A stretch of 64,000 nt of DNA from positions 310,001 to 374,000 of the forward strand of contig JBMYND010000001.1 of the NCBI GenBank assembly GCA_049597955.1, written 5' to 3'. Made by a program: the position numbers and the translations under genes. Under the pieces are notes generated by a model. The model saw only the letters and a program-made list of their open reading frames with translations. It ran no database searches and was not told where the DNA came from. The DNA comes from JAYPAN01 sp049597955 (GTDB lineage: Bacteria > Pseudomonadota > Alphaproteobacteria > RS24). The first letter of the stretch is position 1, and each line of letters opens with the position of its first letter. Below, piece after piece: positions 50,635-59,914 of this stretch.

Positions 50635-51626
50635 CGAAAACCGCGCTCGCTCATCACGATTTCCGCCCCTTCCGCACCCTGCAATATGGCGCGCGCCGCA
50701 TTTTTATCATCCCCGGCGGCACCGCTTGGCAATGCGGTGACTTGGCCGATTCGGCGCAGCGTAATATCGGCCTGCCGCGTCATTTGCGCGAGCCCATCGC
50801 GCGCTTGAGGCGGTGCGGTGAAAGCCAATTGGCCATCATCACCGGCGCTGACCAATTGCGCCAAACCGTTTTCTTGCGACTCGGCAAAGGCACGGCCCGC
50901 CTGCGACAAGCAGATTGCTTCTGCCGACACAGTCATGGCGACATTGGAGGCTTGGCAAATATGGTCAAGGTCAGCCATCAACCCATCCGACACATCAATT
51001 GCCGCATGGGCCAATTGACGCAAAAGCGGCGCAAGGCCAACCGGCGGCTGCGGGTCGGCATAGGCGGCAGCCAGAAGCTGCTGGTCAAAAGCCGACAAAG
51101 CGGGCGGCAGATTGCCGGTCACGGCCAGCAGGCCAATAAGGCCATCGCCAATCGTGCCGGTCACATAAACATCATCGCCCGGTTGCGCATTGGCGCGGCG
51201 CACCATCTCGCCTGACGGCACAAGCCCATGCGCGGCCAGTGACACAAAACCGGTAGCCGAACGCACCGTATCGCCACCCCATAGCGGCAGGTCGAAGCGT
51301 GCCAAACGCATGGCCAAAGCCTTGGCAAATCCGGTCAAGAAATCTGTATCCCAATCTGGGCCAACCCCCAAAGTCAGCAGACACCCGGCCGGGGCCGCCC
51401 CTTTGGCGGCAAGGTCAGCCGCATTGCAGGCAACCAAACGCGCGGCAATCATATCGGGCGGTGCATTGGCCGGAAAATGCACATCCGCAACCAAAGCATC
51501 GGTTGTTAAAACCATGTCCATATTTGGTGGCGGTCGGAACAACGCCGCGTCATCGCGCAGACCAAGACCGGCATCGCCAGCCATAGGTCGGAATAATTGC
51601 TCAATCAGGTCAAATTCACCGGTCAT
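50625..51626 (-). CDS. thiL: Thiamine-monophosphate kinase
   Basis: A 333-residue kinase making thiamine diphosphate. The N-terminal Mg/ATP loop GLRDDAALF, the TTDALVADVHF segment, LWGGDTVRS and the IDVSDGLMADLDHI motif define ThiL. The ATG at 51626 is one of the usual MTGEFDLI starts; a TTG four codons earlier overlaps nusB. It follows nusB by 8 bases, and nusB-thiL is a conserved pair. Confidence 0.94.
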   Translation of the reverse strand: MTGEFDLIEQLFRPMAGDAGLGLRDDAALFRPPPNMDMVLTTDALVADVHFPANAPPDMIAARLVACNAADLAAKGAAPAGCLLTLGVGPDWDTDFLTGFAKALAMRLARFDLPLWGGDTVRSATGFVSLAAHGLVPSGEMVRRANAQPGDDVYVTGTIGDGLIGLLAVTGNLPPALSAFDQQLLAAAYADPQPPVGLAPLLRQLAHAAIDVSDGLMADLDHICQASNVAMTVSAEAICLSQAGRAFAESQENGLAQLVSAGDDGQLAFTAPPQARDGLAQMTRQADITLRRIGQVTALPSGAAGDDKNAARAILQGAEGAEIVMSERGFRHF

Positions 51627-51634
51627 GCGGTGTC

Positions 51635-52114
51635 TCAATCATCCGCCATGCCAGTTTCAGATAATTGTCGGGCGATATTATCAAGCAGCGCATTGGCCAT
51701 GCCGCCCTCGGCACCGTCGAAAAAAGCATGCGCCAAATCGACATATTGGGAAATAACAACTTTCCTTGGCACATTTTCGCCATGCGCCAATTCCTGCACA
51801 CCGCACCGCAATATCGCCCGCAGCGTGCTGTCGAGCCGCGCCAATTGCCATTTATCGCCGAGATAGCTGTCAACCAGCCGGTCAATTTCAACCTGATGGG
51901 CAATCACGCCGCGCAAAATGAATTCGAAAAATTCGGCATCGGCGGCAGGCAGGTCAATCCCGGCCTGCAAATTGTCAAGCGGCGCGTCAATATTATGGGT
52001 CTGGAACTGGGCAATTACCTCATCCAGCGACGTGCCGGCCAGCTCCATTTGGTAGAGCGCCTGCACGGCCAGCAAGCGCGCGGCCAGCCTGTTATCATGG
52101 GTTTGAATAGTCAT
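51635..52114 (-). CDS. nusB: Transcription antitermination factor NusB
   Basis: A 159-residue all-helical factor of the rRNA antitermination complex. RLAARLLAVQALYQMELAG is the N-terminal RNA-binding helix; LARLDSTLRAILRCGVQEL and VVISQYVDLAHAFFDG are the S10-contacting region. It starts 8 bases after ribH and belongs to the riboflavin operon, as in most alphaproteobacteria. Confidence 0.95.
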   Translation of the reverse strand: MTIQTHDNRLAARLLAVQALYQMELAGTSLDEVIAQFQTHNIDAPLDNLQAGIDLPAADAEFFEFILRGVIAHQVEIDRLVDSYLGDKWQLARLDSTLRAILRCGVQELAHGENVPRKVVISQYVDLAHAFFDGAEGGMANALLDNIARQLSETGMADD

Positions 52115-52122
52115 GCTTCGTC

Positions 52123-52554
52123 TTATCGCGAAGCAAAGTCATCGCGCAAGCGCAATAGCGCCAAACAGGCATTTGCCGCGCCGCCGCCCTTGTCTTTCTC
52201 TGTGCGCCGACAGCGCGCCCAAGCTTGCGCCGCATTTTCCACTGTCTGAATCCCATTGCCAATGGCCAGCCCGTCGCGCAGGCCCAAATCCATCAGACCG
52301 CGCGCGCTTTCATTGCAGACAATCTCATAATGGGTGGTCTCGCCGCGTATAACCACGCCAAGCGCGACATAGCCGTCAAACAGGCCGGTTTGCGCCGCTT
52401 GTTTTATCGCGACCGGCACTTCCAGCACGCCCGGCACGGCAATTCTTTCATAAGTGCAGCCTGCTTCATCCAATATGGCCGCCGCCCCTTCGGCCAACGC
52501 ATCGGCCATATCTTCGTAAAACCGCGCTTCGACAATGAGAATGTTTTTCGACAT
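52123..52554 (-). CDS. ribH: 6,7-dimethyl-8-ribityllumazine synthase
   Basis: A 143-residue lumazine synthase. The substrate motifs VPGVLEVPVAI, GVVIRGETTHYEIVCNE and GNGIQTVENAAQA are present; the last usually reads GNGILTVEN, so Gln replaces a Leu next to the active site. It follows ribBA by 8 bases and precedes nusB in the riboflavin operon. Confidence 0.94.
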   Translation of the reverse strand: MSKNILIVEARFYEDMADALAEGAAAILDEAGCTYERIAVPGVLEVPVAIKQAAQTGLFDGYVALGVVIRGETTHYEIVCNESARGLMDLGLRDGLAIGNGIQTVENAAQAWARCRRTEKDKGGGAANACLALLRLRDDFASR

Positions 52555-52562
52555 GCTAACCT

Positions 52563-53669
52563 CTATTTCAAAATCGGTCGCTGACCGGCAATTTTCAAAT
52601 CATAACCTTCCAGCGCGACAACTGTGCGCGGCGTGTCCGACAATAATTCAATTTCATGCAATCCCAAATCCAACACAATTTGCGCGCCGACCCCGTAATC
52701 GCGCAGCCGCGTCGGCTCGGCATCACCGACTTCGCGCGGATTAAGCGTGTCGGAAAACGGCGTCGGCGACGTATTGCGAATAAAAACAATTACGCCGCGC
52801 CCTTCCTGCTCAATCAATTCCATTGATTTTTGCAAGGTTTGCGCGCGTGGCATGTCCGAACCCAGCACATCGGCGACAATGTTTTCGGCGTGAAAGCGGG
52901 TCAAAACCGGTTGTGGGCCGGAAATATCACCCTTGACCAGCGCGATATGCTCCTCATTTTCAATAGTGTTCAGATAAACAATGGATTTGAACGTGCCGGC
53001 ATTGGCAGTTTTGAAATCAGTTTCATGTATCCGCGTAATCAGCGTGTCATTGCGACGTCGATAGGCAATCAAATCGGCGATTGTGCCAAGTTTCAGCCCG
53101 TGCAATTGAGCGAATTGCACCAAATCGGGCAGCCGCGCCATTGTGCCGTCATCATTCATAATTTCGCAAATCACGCCGGAGGGATACAAGCCCGCCAGCC
53201 GCGCAATATCAACCGCCGCTTCTGTATGTCCGGCACGCATCAAAACGCCGCCTTCGCGCGCGACCAGCGGAAATACATGGCCGGGCGAGACAATATCGGT
53301 CTGTCCCTTGGTCGGGTCAATGGCGACAGAAATTGTGTGCGACCGGTCATGAGCGGAAATACCGGTGGAAATTCCCTCCCGCGCTTCAATGGAAACGGTG
53401 AAGGCGGTTTGATGGCGCGACTGGTTTGTTTGCGCCATGAGTTCAAGATTGAGTTGCTGGGCGCGGTCGCGCGGCATGGCCAGACAAATCAGGCCACGGC
53501 CGAATTTGGCCATGAAATTTATCGCTTCCGGTGTTGCCATTTGCGCCGGAATGATTAAGTCACCCTCATTTTCGCGGTCTTCCGCATCGACAAGCACAAT
53601 CATTTTGCCATTGCGGGCATCTTCGATAATGTCTTCCGGCGGCGATAAAAATTGACTGAATTCGCTCAT
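52563..53669 (-). CDS. ribB: 3,4-dihydroxy-2-butanone-4-phosphate synthase with degenerate GTP cyclohydrolase II domain
   Basis: A 368-residue RibBA-type fusion. The N-terminal half has the complete DHBP synthase signatures (VDAEDRENEGDLIIPAQ, HDRSHTI, RAGHTEAAVDIARLAG). The C-terminal half keeps the cyclohydrolase II fold but where active enzymes have Cys-x10-Cys-x-Cys for zinc it reads RFHAENIVADVLGSDM, without any cysteine. So only the butanone-phosphate reaction is expected and GTP cyclohydrolase II must come from another gene. It lies between ribE and ribH. Confidence 0.93.
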   Translation of the reverse strand: MSEFSQFLSPPEDIIEDARNGKMIVLVDAEDRENEGDLIIPAQMATPEAINFMAKFGRGLICLAMPRDRAQQLNLELMAQTNQSRHQTAFTVSIEAREGISTGISAHDRSHTISVAIDPTKGQTDIVSPGHVFPLVAREGGVLMRAGHTEAAVDIARLAGLYPSGVICEIMNDDGTMARLPDLVQFAQLHGLKLGTIADLIAYRRRNDTLITRIHETDFKTANAGTFKSIVYLNTIENEEHIALVKGDISGPQPVLTRFHAENIVADVLGSDMPRAQTLQKSMELIEQEGRGVIVFIRNTSPTPFSDTLNPREVGDAEPTRLRDYGVGAQIVLDLGLHEIELLSDTPRTVVALEGYDLKIAGQRPILK

Positions 53670-53698
53670 TGCTTTCTCCCTGTTGTTTGGCCAGATTA

Positions 53699-54313
53699 TC
53701 AGTCGGCCAGCAAATCGGCACTTTCCCGCAAGCGCGCGACATAGCGCGCCAGCACATCGATTTCCAGATTTATACGGTCATTTTCCTGCGCCTGCCCCCA
53801 GCAAGTCACATTTTGCGTGTGCGGTATCAAATTGACACCAAATGTCAGCCCCGACACTTCATTGACGGTCAGTGAAGTCCCATCCAGCGTCACCGAGCCT
53901 TTCGGGGCAATAAAGGGCATTAGTTTTTTCGGCGTCTCGAACACATAGCGCAGACTGTCACCTTCCGGCGTTATCGAAGCGATACGCGCAATCCCGTCAA
54001 CATGGCCCGATACAATATGCCCACCCAGCTCATCGCCCATTTTCAGGGCGCGCTCAAGATTCAAATGCGTGCCTTCCTGCCAATCGCCGGCTGTCGTCAC
54101 ATCCAGTGTTTCTTTTGACGCTTCAACACCAAACCAATGGCCGTTTTCATCACTGCCCTTTTCAATCACGGTCAGGCAAACACCGGAGCAGGCGATTGAC
54201 GCGCCAAGGTCAATATCCGCCGGGTCATAAGCCGTGGCAATATCAAAGCGCGTGTCACCGGCGCGGGTCAGCCGGATGATTTTGCCAATATCTGTAATAA
54301 TGCCGGTAAACAT
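53699..54313 (-). CDS. ribE: Riboflavin synthase alpha chain
   Basis: A 204-residue enzyme with two similar lumazine-binding barrels, each opening in the typical way (MFTGIITDIGKI; then GGHIVSGHVDGIARI). IACSGVCLTV and TLDGTSLTVNEV are the paired substrate motifs. It converts two lumazines to riboflavin. It starts 2 bases after the ribD stop in the leftward operon. Confidence 0.95.
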   Translation of the reverse strand: MFTGIITDIGKIIRLTRAGDTRFDIATAYDPADIDLGASIACSGVCLTVIEKGSDENGHWFGVEASKETLDVTTAGDWQEGTHLNLERALKMGDELGGHIVSGHVDGIARIASITPEGDSLRYVFETPKKLMPFIAPKGSVTLDGTSLTVNEVSGLTFGVNLIPHTQNVTCWGQAQENDRINLEIDVLARYVARLRESADLLAD

Positions 54314-54315
54314 GC

Positions 54316-55437
54316 CTAGCTTCCTTTCACGCCCCGCAAAGACGTTTCCATCGCGTTATCCTGCTTGTGCCACAGGCTGAATTGGTCATCCCCCAGCATC
54401 CGCATCTCACTGCGGGTAAAACCGGCCATTTCGGCCAGCCCCATGGCTGATATATCACTTTCGCCTTGCATATCTAGATTATGCGGCGCGGCGAACAGGG
54501 CAATCGCATCAACCATATTATCAGCCAGAAAACCGGCAGCGAGGCGCGGGCCGGATTCCAGCAAAACCCGGGTAAAGCCGCGACTGGCCAGATGATGCAA
54601 AACCGCATGCGGTGTCAAATGCTGAAAGGCCAATTGCAAAAAGGCTTTCGGCGCAGCCTCGCCATTCTCGCAATAAAGCAGCACCGGCTCGGTCTGCGCT
54701 TTTTGCGCCAGCTTGCAGGCTTCGGGCAATTTGCCATCGCGGCTCATAATGGCAATTTGCGGAGAGGCTTGCGCCATGCCGGGCAGGCGACAATCAAGCG
54801 ACGGGTCATCGGCAGTCACTGTGCCGCTGCCGGTCAATATCACATCATGCCGGGCGCGCAATAAATGGCCATATTGGCGCGCCAATCGGCCGGTAATCCA
54901 AGGTGATTGACCTTGCGGCGTGCGCATAAAGCCGTTTTTGCTGACCGCCAGTTTCAGTGTCACCATGGGCCGCGATTGCGTCAACCGCGTCACAAAACCC
55001 AAATGGGCTTGCCGCGCATGCTCGGCCAGCAAGCCCGATTGCACATCAATACCGGCGGCGGCGCATTTTTGCGCGCCCTGCCCCGCCGTGCGCGGGTCGG
55101 GGTCAGCCATAGCATAAACCAGACGGGCAATGCCCGCATCAATCAGCGCGTCAGCGCAAGGTGCGGTTTTGCCATAATGCGCACAAGGCTCAAGTGTCAC
55201 ATAGGCGGTCGCGCCGCGCGCGCGTTCACCGGCTTCAGCCAAAGCGACCGTTTCGGCATGCGGGCGACCTGATTTTTGCGTCCAACCCGTGCCGATAATT
55301 TGGCCCGCCGCAGAGACCAGCACGCAACCGACAGCCGGATTTGGCGCGGTCAGCCCGGTGCCAAATGCCCCCAAGCGCAGTGCTTGGTGCATAAAGTCAA
55401 TGTCGGTTTGGCTGAAGTCAGCCGCGTCCTGTGTCAT
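54316..55437 (-). CDS. ribD: Bifunctional riboflavin deaminase/reductase RibD
   Basis: A 373-residue fusion. The deaminase domain (1-145) has the zinc motif HAETVALAEAG and PCAHYGKTAPC. The reductase domain begins at MVTLKLAVSKNG with WITGRLARQYGH and the NADPH loop GSGTVTADDPSLDCR. It performs the second and third steps of riboflavin synthesis. It follows nrdR by 20 bases. Confidence 0.95.
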   Translation of the reverse strand: MTQDAADFSQTDIDFMHQALRLGAFGTGLTAPNPAVGCVLVSAAGQIIGTGWTQKSGRPHAETVALAEAGERARGATAYVTLEPCAHYGKTAPCADALIDAGIARLVYAMADPDPRTAGQGAQKCAAAGIDVQSGLLAEHARQAHLGFVTRLTQSRPMVTLKLAVSKNGFMRTPQGQSPWITGRLARQYGHLLRARHDVILTGSGTVTADDPSLDCRLPGMAQASPQIAIMSRDGKLPEACKLAQKAQTEPVLLYCENGEAAPKAFLQLAFQHLTPHAVLHHLASRGFTRVLLESGPRLAAGFLADNMVDAIALFAAPHNLDMQGESDISAMGLAEMAGFTRSEMRMLGDDQFSLWHKQDNAMETSLRGVKGS

Positions 55438-55457
55438 CCGACCTCCGTTCCCGGCGG

Positions 55458-55925
55458 TCAGTAATCCCGTTTGGTCGGGCTGGACATCTCGCCGAGAAAT
55501 TCTTCAAAATCCTTGGCTTCGCGGAAATTGCGGTAAACCGATGCGAAGCGCACATAGCCGACTTGGTCAAGCGCATAAAGGCCTTCCATCACCATTTCGC
55601 CAAGCCGTTTGGCGGAGATTTCCGACTCGCCCTCGCTCTCAAGACGACGCACAATACCACTTACCATACGCTCAATCCGCTCCGGCTCAACGGGGCGTTT
55701 TCGCAGAGCGATTTGCACAGATCGCATGAGCTTGTCGCGGTCAAACGGCACTTTGCGTCCGGTATTTTTAACAATGGTCAATTCGCGCAATTGCACGCGC
55801 TCAAATGTGGTGAAGCGCCCGCCGCAATCGGGACATTCACGCCGCCGCCGAATAACCGAACTGTCTTCGGTGGGACGGCTGTCCTTCACCTGTGTGTCGG
55901 CATTCATACAATAGGGGCAACGCAT
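55458..55925 (-). CDS. nrdR: Transcriptional repressor NrdR
   Basis: A 155-residue repressor of ribonucleotide reductase genes. The zinc ribbon is MRCPYC with Cys3, Cys6, Cys31 and Cys34, followed by the RRECPDCGGRFTTFE segment and the ATP-cone domain (VKNTGRKVPFDRDKL). The frame is open for a further 470 bases upstream, but that part is antisense-frame text inside glyA. It starts 10 bases after glyA and heads the nrdR-ribD pair. Confidence 0.96.
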   Translation of the reverse strand: MRCPYCMNADTQVKDSRPTEDSSVIRRRRECPDCGGRFTTFERVQLRELTIVKNTGRKVPFDRDKLMRSVQIALRKRPVEPERIERMVSGIVRRLESEGESEISAKRLGEMVMEGLYALDQVGYVRFASVYRNFREAKDFEEFLGEMSSPTKRDY

Positions 55926-55935
55926 GACAGGCTCG

Positions 55936-57237
55936 TCAGTAAATCGGGAAATCGGCGCACAGGGCTTCCACTTCGCCGCGCACTTTGCTCTCCGTATCAG
56001 GCGCGGCTTCACCGCCATTGGCCGCCACAGCTTCCAAAACTTCAGCAATCCAATCGCCGACTTTCTGGAACTCAGCAACACCAAAACCGCGTGTTGTGCC
56101 AGCCGGTGTGCCAAGCCGCACGCCCGATGTAATGGTTGGCGGTTGCGGGTCAAATGGCACGCCATTTTTATTGCAGGTGATATGCGCCCGCTCCAAGGCC
56201 GCCTCGGCGATATTGCCGGTGACATTTTTGGGCCGCAAATCAAGCAATACAAGATGATTATCCGTGCCACCCGACACAATATCAAAACCATGGCCGGACA
56301 GGGTTTCTGCCAGCGCCTTGGCATTGGCCACGACTTGCTGCATGTAAAGTTTGAAATCGGGCTGCAGCGCCTCACCAAAAGCAACCGCCTTGGCAGCAAT
56401 CACATGCATGAGCGGGCCGCCCTGAATGCCGGGGAAAATCGCCGAATTGAATTTTTTGCCGAGGTCAGCCTCATTTGACAATATCAGACCGCCGCGCGGG
56501 CCGCGCAATGTCTTATGGGTGGTTGTCGTTACCGCATGGGCATAAGGCAGCGGGCTGGGATGCACACCGGCAGCGACCAGACCTGAAATATGCGCCATAT
56601 CGACCAGCAAATAAGCCCCAACTTTGTCAGCGATTTCGCGGAATTTTTTGAAGTCAATAATCCGCGGATAGGCCGAGCCGCCGGCAATAATCATTTGCGG
56701 CTTATGCGCCTCTGCCAGTGCTGCCACTTCATCATAATCAATCAAATCATCTTGCTGGCGCACGCCATATTGCACTGCATTAAACCATTTGCCTGACTGG
56801 TTGGGCGCCGCGCCATGCGTCAAATGTCCACCGGCGGCAAGGCTCATGCCCAAAATCGTGTCGCCCGGTTTAATCAAAGCCTGCATCACCGCCTGATTGG
56901 CCTGCGAGCCGGAATTGGGCTGCACATTGGCATAGGCGCAATCATAAAGCTGTTTGGCGCGCTCAATGGCCAGCTCTTCGGCAATATCCACATGCTCGCA
57001 ACCACCATAATAACGCCGCCCCGGATAACCTTCCGCATATTTATTGGTCAGCACTGAGCCTTGCGCCTCAAGCACGGCGCGCGAGACGATATTTTCCGAC
57101 GCAATCAACTCAATCTGGTTTTTCTGCCGACCGGTTTCCAGACCAATCACATCGGCAATGGCCGGGTCGCGGCTGGCCAAGGAATCACCGAAAAAAGCGG
57201 CAGCGCCGAGATCGGTCAATTTGGTTGATTCAGACAT
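55936..57237 (-). CDS. glyA: Serine hydroxymethyltransferase
   Basis: A 433-residue PLP enzyme interconverting serine and glycine with tetrahydrofolate. NQIELIASENIVSRAV, GYPGRRYYGGCEHVD, the cofactor loop DMAHISGLVAAG and the lysine motif TTTTHKTLRGPRGG are all present. A GGAAATGC site precedes the ATG. The 134-base upstream region shows no glycine riboswitch that I can recognise. Confidence 0.97.
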   Translation of the reverse strand: MSESTKLTDLGAAAFFGDSLASRDPAIADVIGLETGRQKNQIELIASENIVSRAVLEAQGSVLTNKYAEGYPGRRYYGGCEHVDIAEELAIERAKQLYDCAYANVQPNSGSQANQAVMQALIKPGDTILGMSLAAGGHLTHGAAPNQSGKWFNAVQYGVRQQDDLIDYDEVAALAEAHKPQMIIAGGSAYPRIIDFKKFREIADKVGAYLLVDMAHISGLVAAGVHPSPLPYAHAVTTTTHKTLRGPRGGLILSNEADLGKKFNSAIFPGIQGGPLMHVIAAKAVAFGEALQPDFKLYMQQVVANAKALAETLSGHGFDIVSGGTDNHLVLLDLRPKNVTGNIAEAALERAHITCNKNGVPFDPQPPTITSGVRLGTPAGTTRGFGVAEFQKVGDWIAEVLEAVAANGGEAAPDTESKVRGEVEALCADFPIY

Positions 57238-57371
57238 TGCATTTCCTTTTCAAAACAATGTAGCAGCACCAAGCAATAAGGCACAGCCTGTGTCGTCTAT
57301 CTGTCCCGTGTCTAGCACAAAGCCAAAGCCAGTCCAACCATCACGGCGGCGCATCTCGCCGCAGGTCAGGC

Positions 57372-58133
57372 TTATGCCCAGAAATCCCGCTCAATCAGAA
57401 CTTTTTTCAACAGGGCACAGTCATCGGTCATAATGCCATCCACACCCAAATCCAAAAGTCGGTGCATTTCCGATTCGTTGTTTATCGTCCAAACATGAAC
57501 CTGCAAGCCAAGCACATGCGCATGGGCAATGCTGGCCTGTGTGACCATGGTGATGCCATATTGTGAAACCGGAAATTGCAGGCAGGCGGCGGAAAATCTC
57601 GGTCGCCAGCCCGTCCAGGCCGAGAGCATGAATTGTGTCGCCCGTTTCGGGCCGACACTGTGGCATAGCGGCTTGTCGGACAGGCGCAGCACGGCCGCAA
57701 TGCGCGCATCGCTGAACGCGCCAATACATAGGCGGTCATGGCAAGCCGTGTGGTTGATAAGCCGCGCCAGCGGTTCGGTCACGGCCGCGCTTTTGGCATC
57801 AATGTTAAAACGCGCTTCGGGAAAAGCTTCGAGCAGTTCGCGCAGGCGCGGTATTTTATGGCCGCCAGCCAATTCCAGCGTGTCAATCTCGGCGGCGGGC
57901 AATTGGTTTATCGCCACATCCATGCCGACCATGCGCGACAAGTCATTATCGTGAAATGCATAGACTTCTCCGTCCAGCGAGGCATGAACATCGGTTTCCA
58001 GATAATGATAGCCCTGCGCCACCGCATCGGCAAAGGCGGCCATTGTGTTTTCCGGTGCCACACGGTCGCCGCCGCGATGGGCAAAAGCCAGCACGCCGTC
58101 ATGTTCCAGATAAGCCATTTTGCCCGCATGCAT
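57372..58133 (-). CDS. Glycerophosphodiester phosphodiesterase family protein
   Basis: A 253-residue GDPD-fold TIM barrel. The catalytic and metal residues lie in AHRGGDRVAPENT, YLETDVHASLDG and FHDNDLSRM, with HVWTINNES and the end motif GVDGIMTDD. It has no signal peptide, so it acts in the cytoplasm on glycerophosphodiesters from phospholipid turnover. GGGGGGA lies seven bases before the ATG. Confidence 0.9.
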   Translation of the reverse strand: MHAGKMAYLEHDGVLAFAHRGGDRVAPENTMAAFADAVAQGYHYLETDVHASLDGEVYAFHDNDLSRMVGMDVAINQLPAAEIDTLELAGGHKIPRLRELLEAFPEARFNIDAKSAAVTEPLARLINHTACHDRLCIGAFSDARIAAVLRLSDKPLCHSVGPKRATQFMLSAWTGWRPRFSAACLQFPVSQYGITMVTQASIAHAHVLGLQVHVWTINNESEMHRLLDLGVDGIMTDDCALLKKVLIERDFWA

Positions 58134-58224
58134 GGCATTTCCCCCCGACCGATTAAATTTTAGCGTTTGCCAATCAGCATAACAATTCTAAACTCTAAAT
58201 CGAAAAGCGGATAGGGAGCGCATT

Positions 58225-59010
58225 ATGGTTTTATCGGAATTGTCATCATTTCAGGCAGGCGGTCTTGCCATTATTGTCATGCTGACAGGCGTCTGGATTT
58301 TCAGTGTCGTCAAAAAAGATGCCGGCATAATTGATGCTTTCTGGGGCTTGGGCTTTTCAATTGTGGCGCTGGCAGGGCTTTTAGTGTCGGATAATCTGTC
58401 AACTGTAACCTTGGCCACCGGTTTGCTGGTTATTGTTTGGGGTGTGCGGCTGTTCACCCATTTGCTGCGCCGTTGGCTTGGTGAAGAAGAAGAAGACCCG
58501 CGCTATCAGGCCATGCGCAGAAAGCGCGGCGACAGTTTTTGGTGGCGCAGTATCTATATTGTGTTCATTTTTCAAGGCTTGCTGATGTGGTTGGTCGCCA
58601 TGCCCTATATGGCTGCCTTTTATATTGGCGGCCAGGCGGCACTGCCCGGTCTTGCAATATTCGGCCTGCTGGTCGCTTTGGCCGGTCTGACCATGGAGAC
58701 ATTGGCCGATATTCAACTGACCCGTTTTCGCGCCACTGCCCAACCGGGTGATTTGCTGACCGATGGCTGGTGGAAATATACACGTCACCCGAATTATTTC
58801 GGCGATGCGCTGTTTTGGTGGGGCATTTGGCTGGCCATTGTCGCCGCAACACCGGAAGCGATTTGGACAGTATTTGCACCGGCACTGATGAATTTTCTGC
58901 TGGTCAAAGTTTCAGGTGCCGATTTGCTTGAACACAGGCTGCGCAAAAAGCCCGGCTATGAAGCCTATATGGAGCGCACAAACCGGTTTGTTCCCAAGCT
59001 TTTCGGGTGA
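58225..59010 (+). CDS. DUF1295 / steroid 5-alpha-reductase-like membrane protein
   Basis: A 261-residue membrane protein with six or seven spans. The C-terminal NADPH-type signature GWWKYTRHPNYFGDALFWWG, then SGADLLEHRL and KPGYEAYMERTNRFVP, matches DUF1295 of the isoprenylcysteine methyltransferase/steroid reductase superfamily. A GGGAGC site precedes the ATG. It is divergent from the GDPD gene. The substrate, probably a lipid, is unknown. Confidence 0.88.
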   Translation: MVLSELSSFQAGGLAIIVMLTGVWIFSVVKKDAGIIDAFWGLGFSIVALAGLLVSDNLSTVTLATGLLVIVWGVRLFTHLLRRWLGEEEEDPRYQAMRRKRGDSFWWRSIYIVFIFQGLLMWLVAMPYMAAFYIGGQAALPGLAIFGLLVALAGLTMETLADIQLTRFRATAQPGDLLTDGWWKYTRHPNYFGDALFWWGIWLAIVAATPEAIWTVFAPALMNFLLVKVSGADLLEHRLRKKPGYEAYMERTNRFVPKLFG

Positions 59011-59022
59011 TGATTTTTCACC

Positions 59023-59913
59023 TTATGGTTTATTGCGCAACATATTGATAATACCAGAAAAATCAGTTTCCGAATTACCGCTTTCAGCCATTTGCTCATA
59101 GAGCCTTGCGGATGCTGTGCCAAGCGGTGTTGCGCTATTGGCCGATTGCGCGGCCGCCTCGGCCAAATGCAAATCCTTCAACATCATGGCTGCGGCAAAA
59201 CCGGCCGCATAATCTTTATTGGCCGGGCTGGACGGCACCGGCCCCGGCACCGGACAATAGCTGGTCATCGACCAACATTGGCCGGAGGCGGTGGAGGCAA
59301 TGTCAAACAATGTCTGCCCGTCCAACCCTAATTTTTCGGCCAGCAAAAAAGCCTCGCAAGTGCCAATCATGGAAATACCCAACAGCATATTATTGCAAAT
59401 TTTGGCGACCTGCCCATTGCCCGCTTGCCCGGCGTGGAAAATATTTTTGCCCATAGCAGCAAGAATGGGCCGAGCGCGGGCAAAGGCTGTGTCCGTGCCG
59501 CCTGCCATAAAAGTCAGGCTGGCCGCTTCAGCACCGCCCACCCCGCCGGAGACCGGCGCATCGACCATATCAAAACCGGCCTGTCCGGCAGCTTCAGCCA
59601 CACGCCGCGCCGTTTCGACATCAATGGTGGAGCAATCAATCAGCAGAGCCTCCAATGGCGCTGAGGCCAGCACACCAGCCGCGCCCGTATAGACGCTTTC
59701 AACATGCTGACCGGCAGGCAACATGGTGACCACAAGCTGTGCGCCCGCCACCGCTTCGGCCACAGTTGCGGCAACCGCCCCACCCGCGCCGGCCAGGGCG
59801 TTGCAAGCATCACCGGATAAATCAAAACCGGTGACATCATATCCGGCAGCGACAAGATTGCGCGCCATGGGCAGCCCCATATTGCCCAGCCCGATAAATC
59901 CTGTTTTCAACAT
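59023..59913 (-). CDS. mmsB: 3-hydroxyisobutyrate dehydrogenase
   Basis: A 296-residue NAD-dependent beta-hydroxyacid dehydrogenase. GFIGLGNMGLPMARNL is the NAD turn, DAPVSGGVGGAEAASL the substrate signature, and GQVAKICNNMLLGISM carries the catalytic lysine. It oxidises 3-hydroxyisobutyrate to methylmalonate semialdehyde in valine breakdown. It starts one base after the hydrolase stop in a three-gene operon. Confidence 0.93.
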   Translation of the reverse strand: MLKTGFIGLGNMGLPMARNLVAAGYDVTGFDLSGDACNALAGAGGAVAATVAEAVAGAQLVVTMLPAGQHVESVYTGAAGVLASAPLEALLIDCSTIDVETARRVAEAAGQAGFDMVDAPVSGGVGGAEAASLTFMAGGTDTAFARARPILAAMGKNIFHAGQAGNGQVAKICNNMLLGISMIGTCEAFLLAEKLGLDGQTLFDIASTASGQCWSMTSYCPVPGPVPSSPANKDYAAGFAAAMMLKDLHLAEAAAQSANSATPLGTASARLYEQMAESGNSETDFSGIINMLRNKP

Positions 59914-59914
59914 T

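Noticed and set aside
50520..51215. Lys-rich open frames on the plus strand overlapping thiL
   Set aside because: Only the first few codons lie outside thiL; the rest is antisense to a clear ThiL protein.
55926..56399. N-terminal extension of the nrdR frame
   Set aside because: NrdR begins with its zinc ribbon at 55925; the upstream text lies within glyA and has no conservation.
57238..57371. Glycine riboswitch upstream of glyA
   Set aside because: I could not find the paired aptamer core in the 134 bases.
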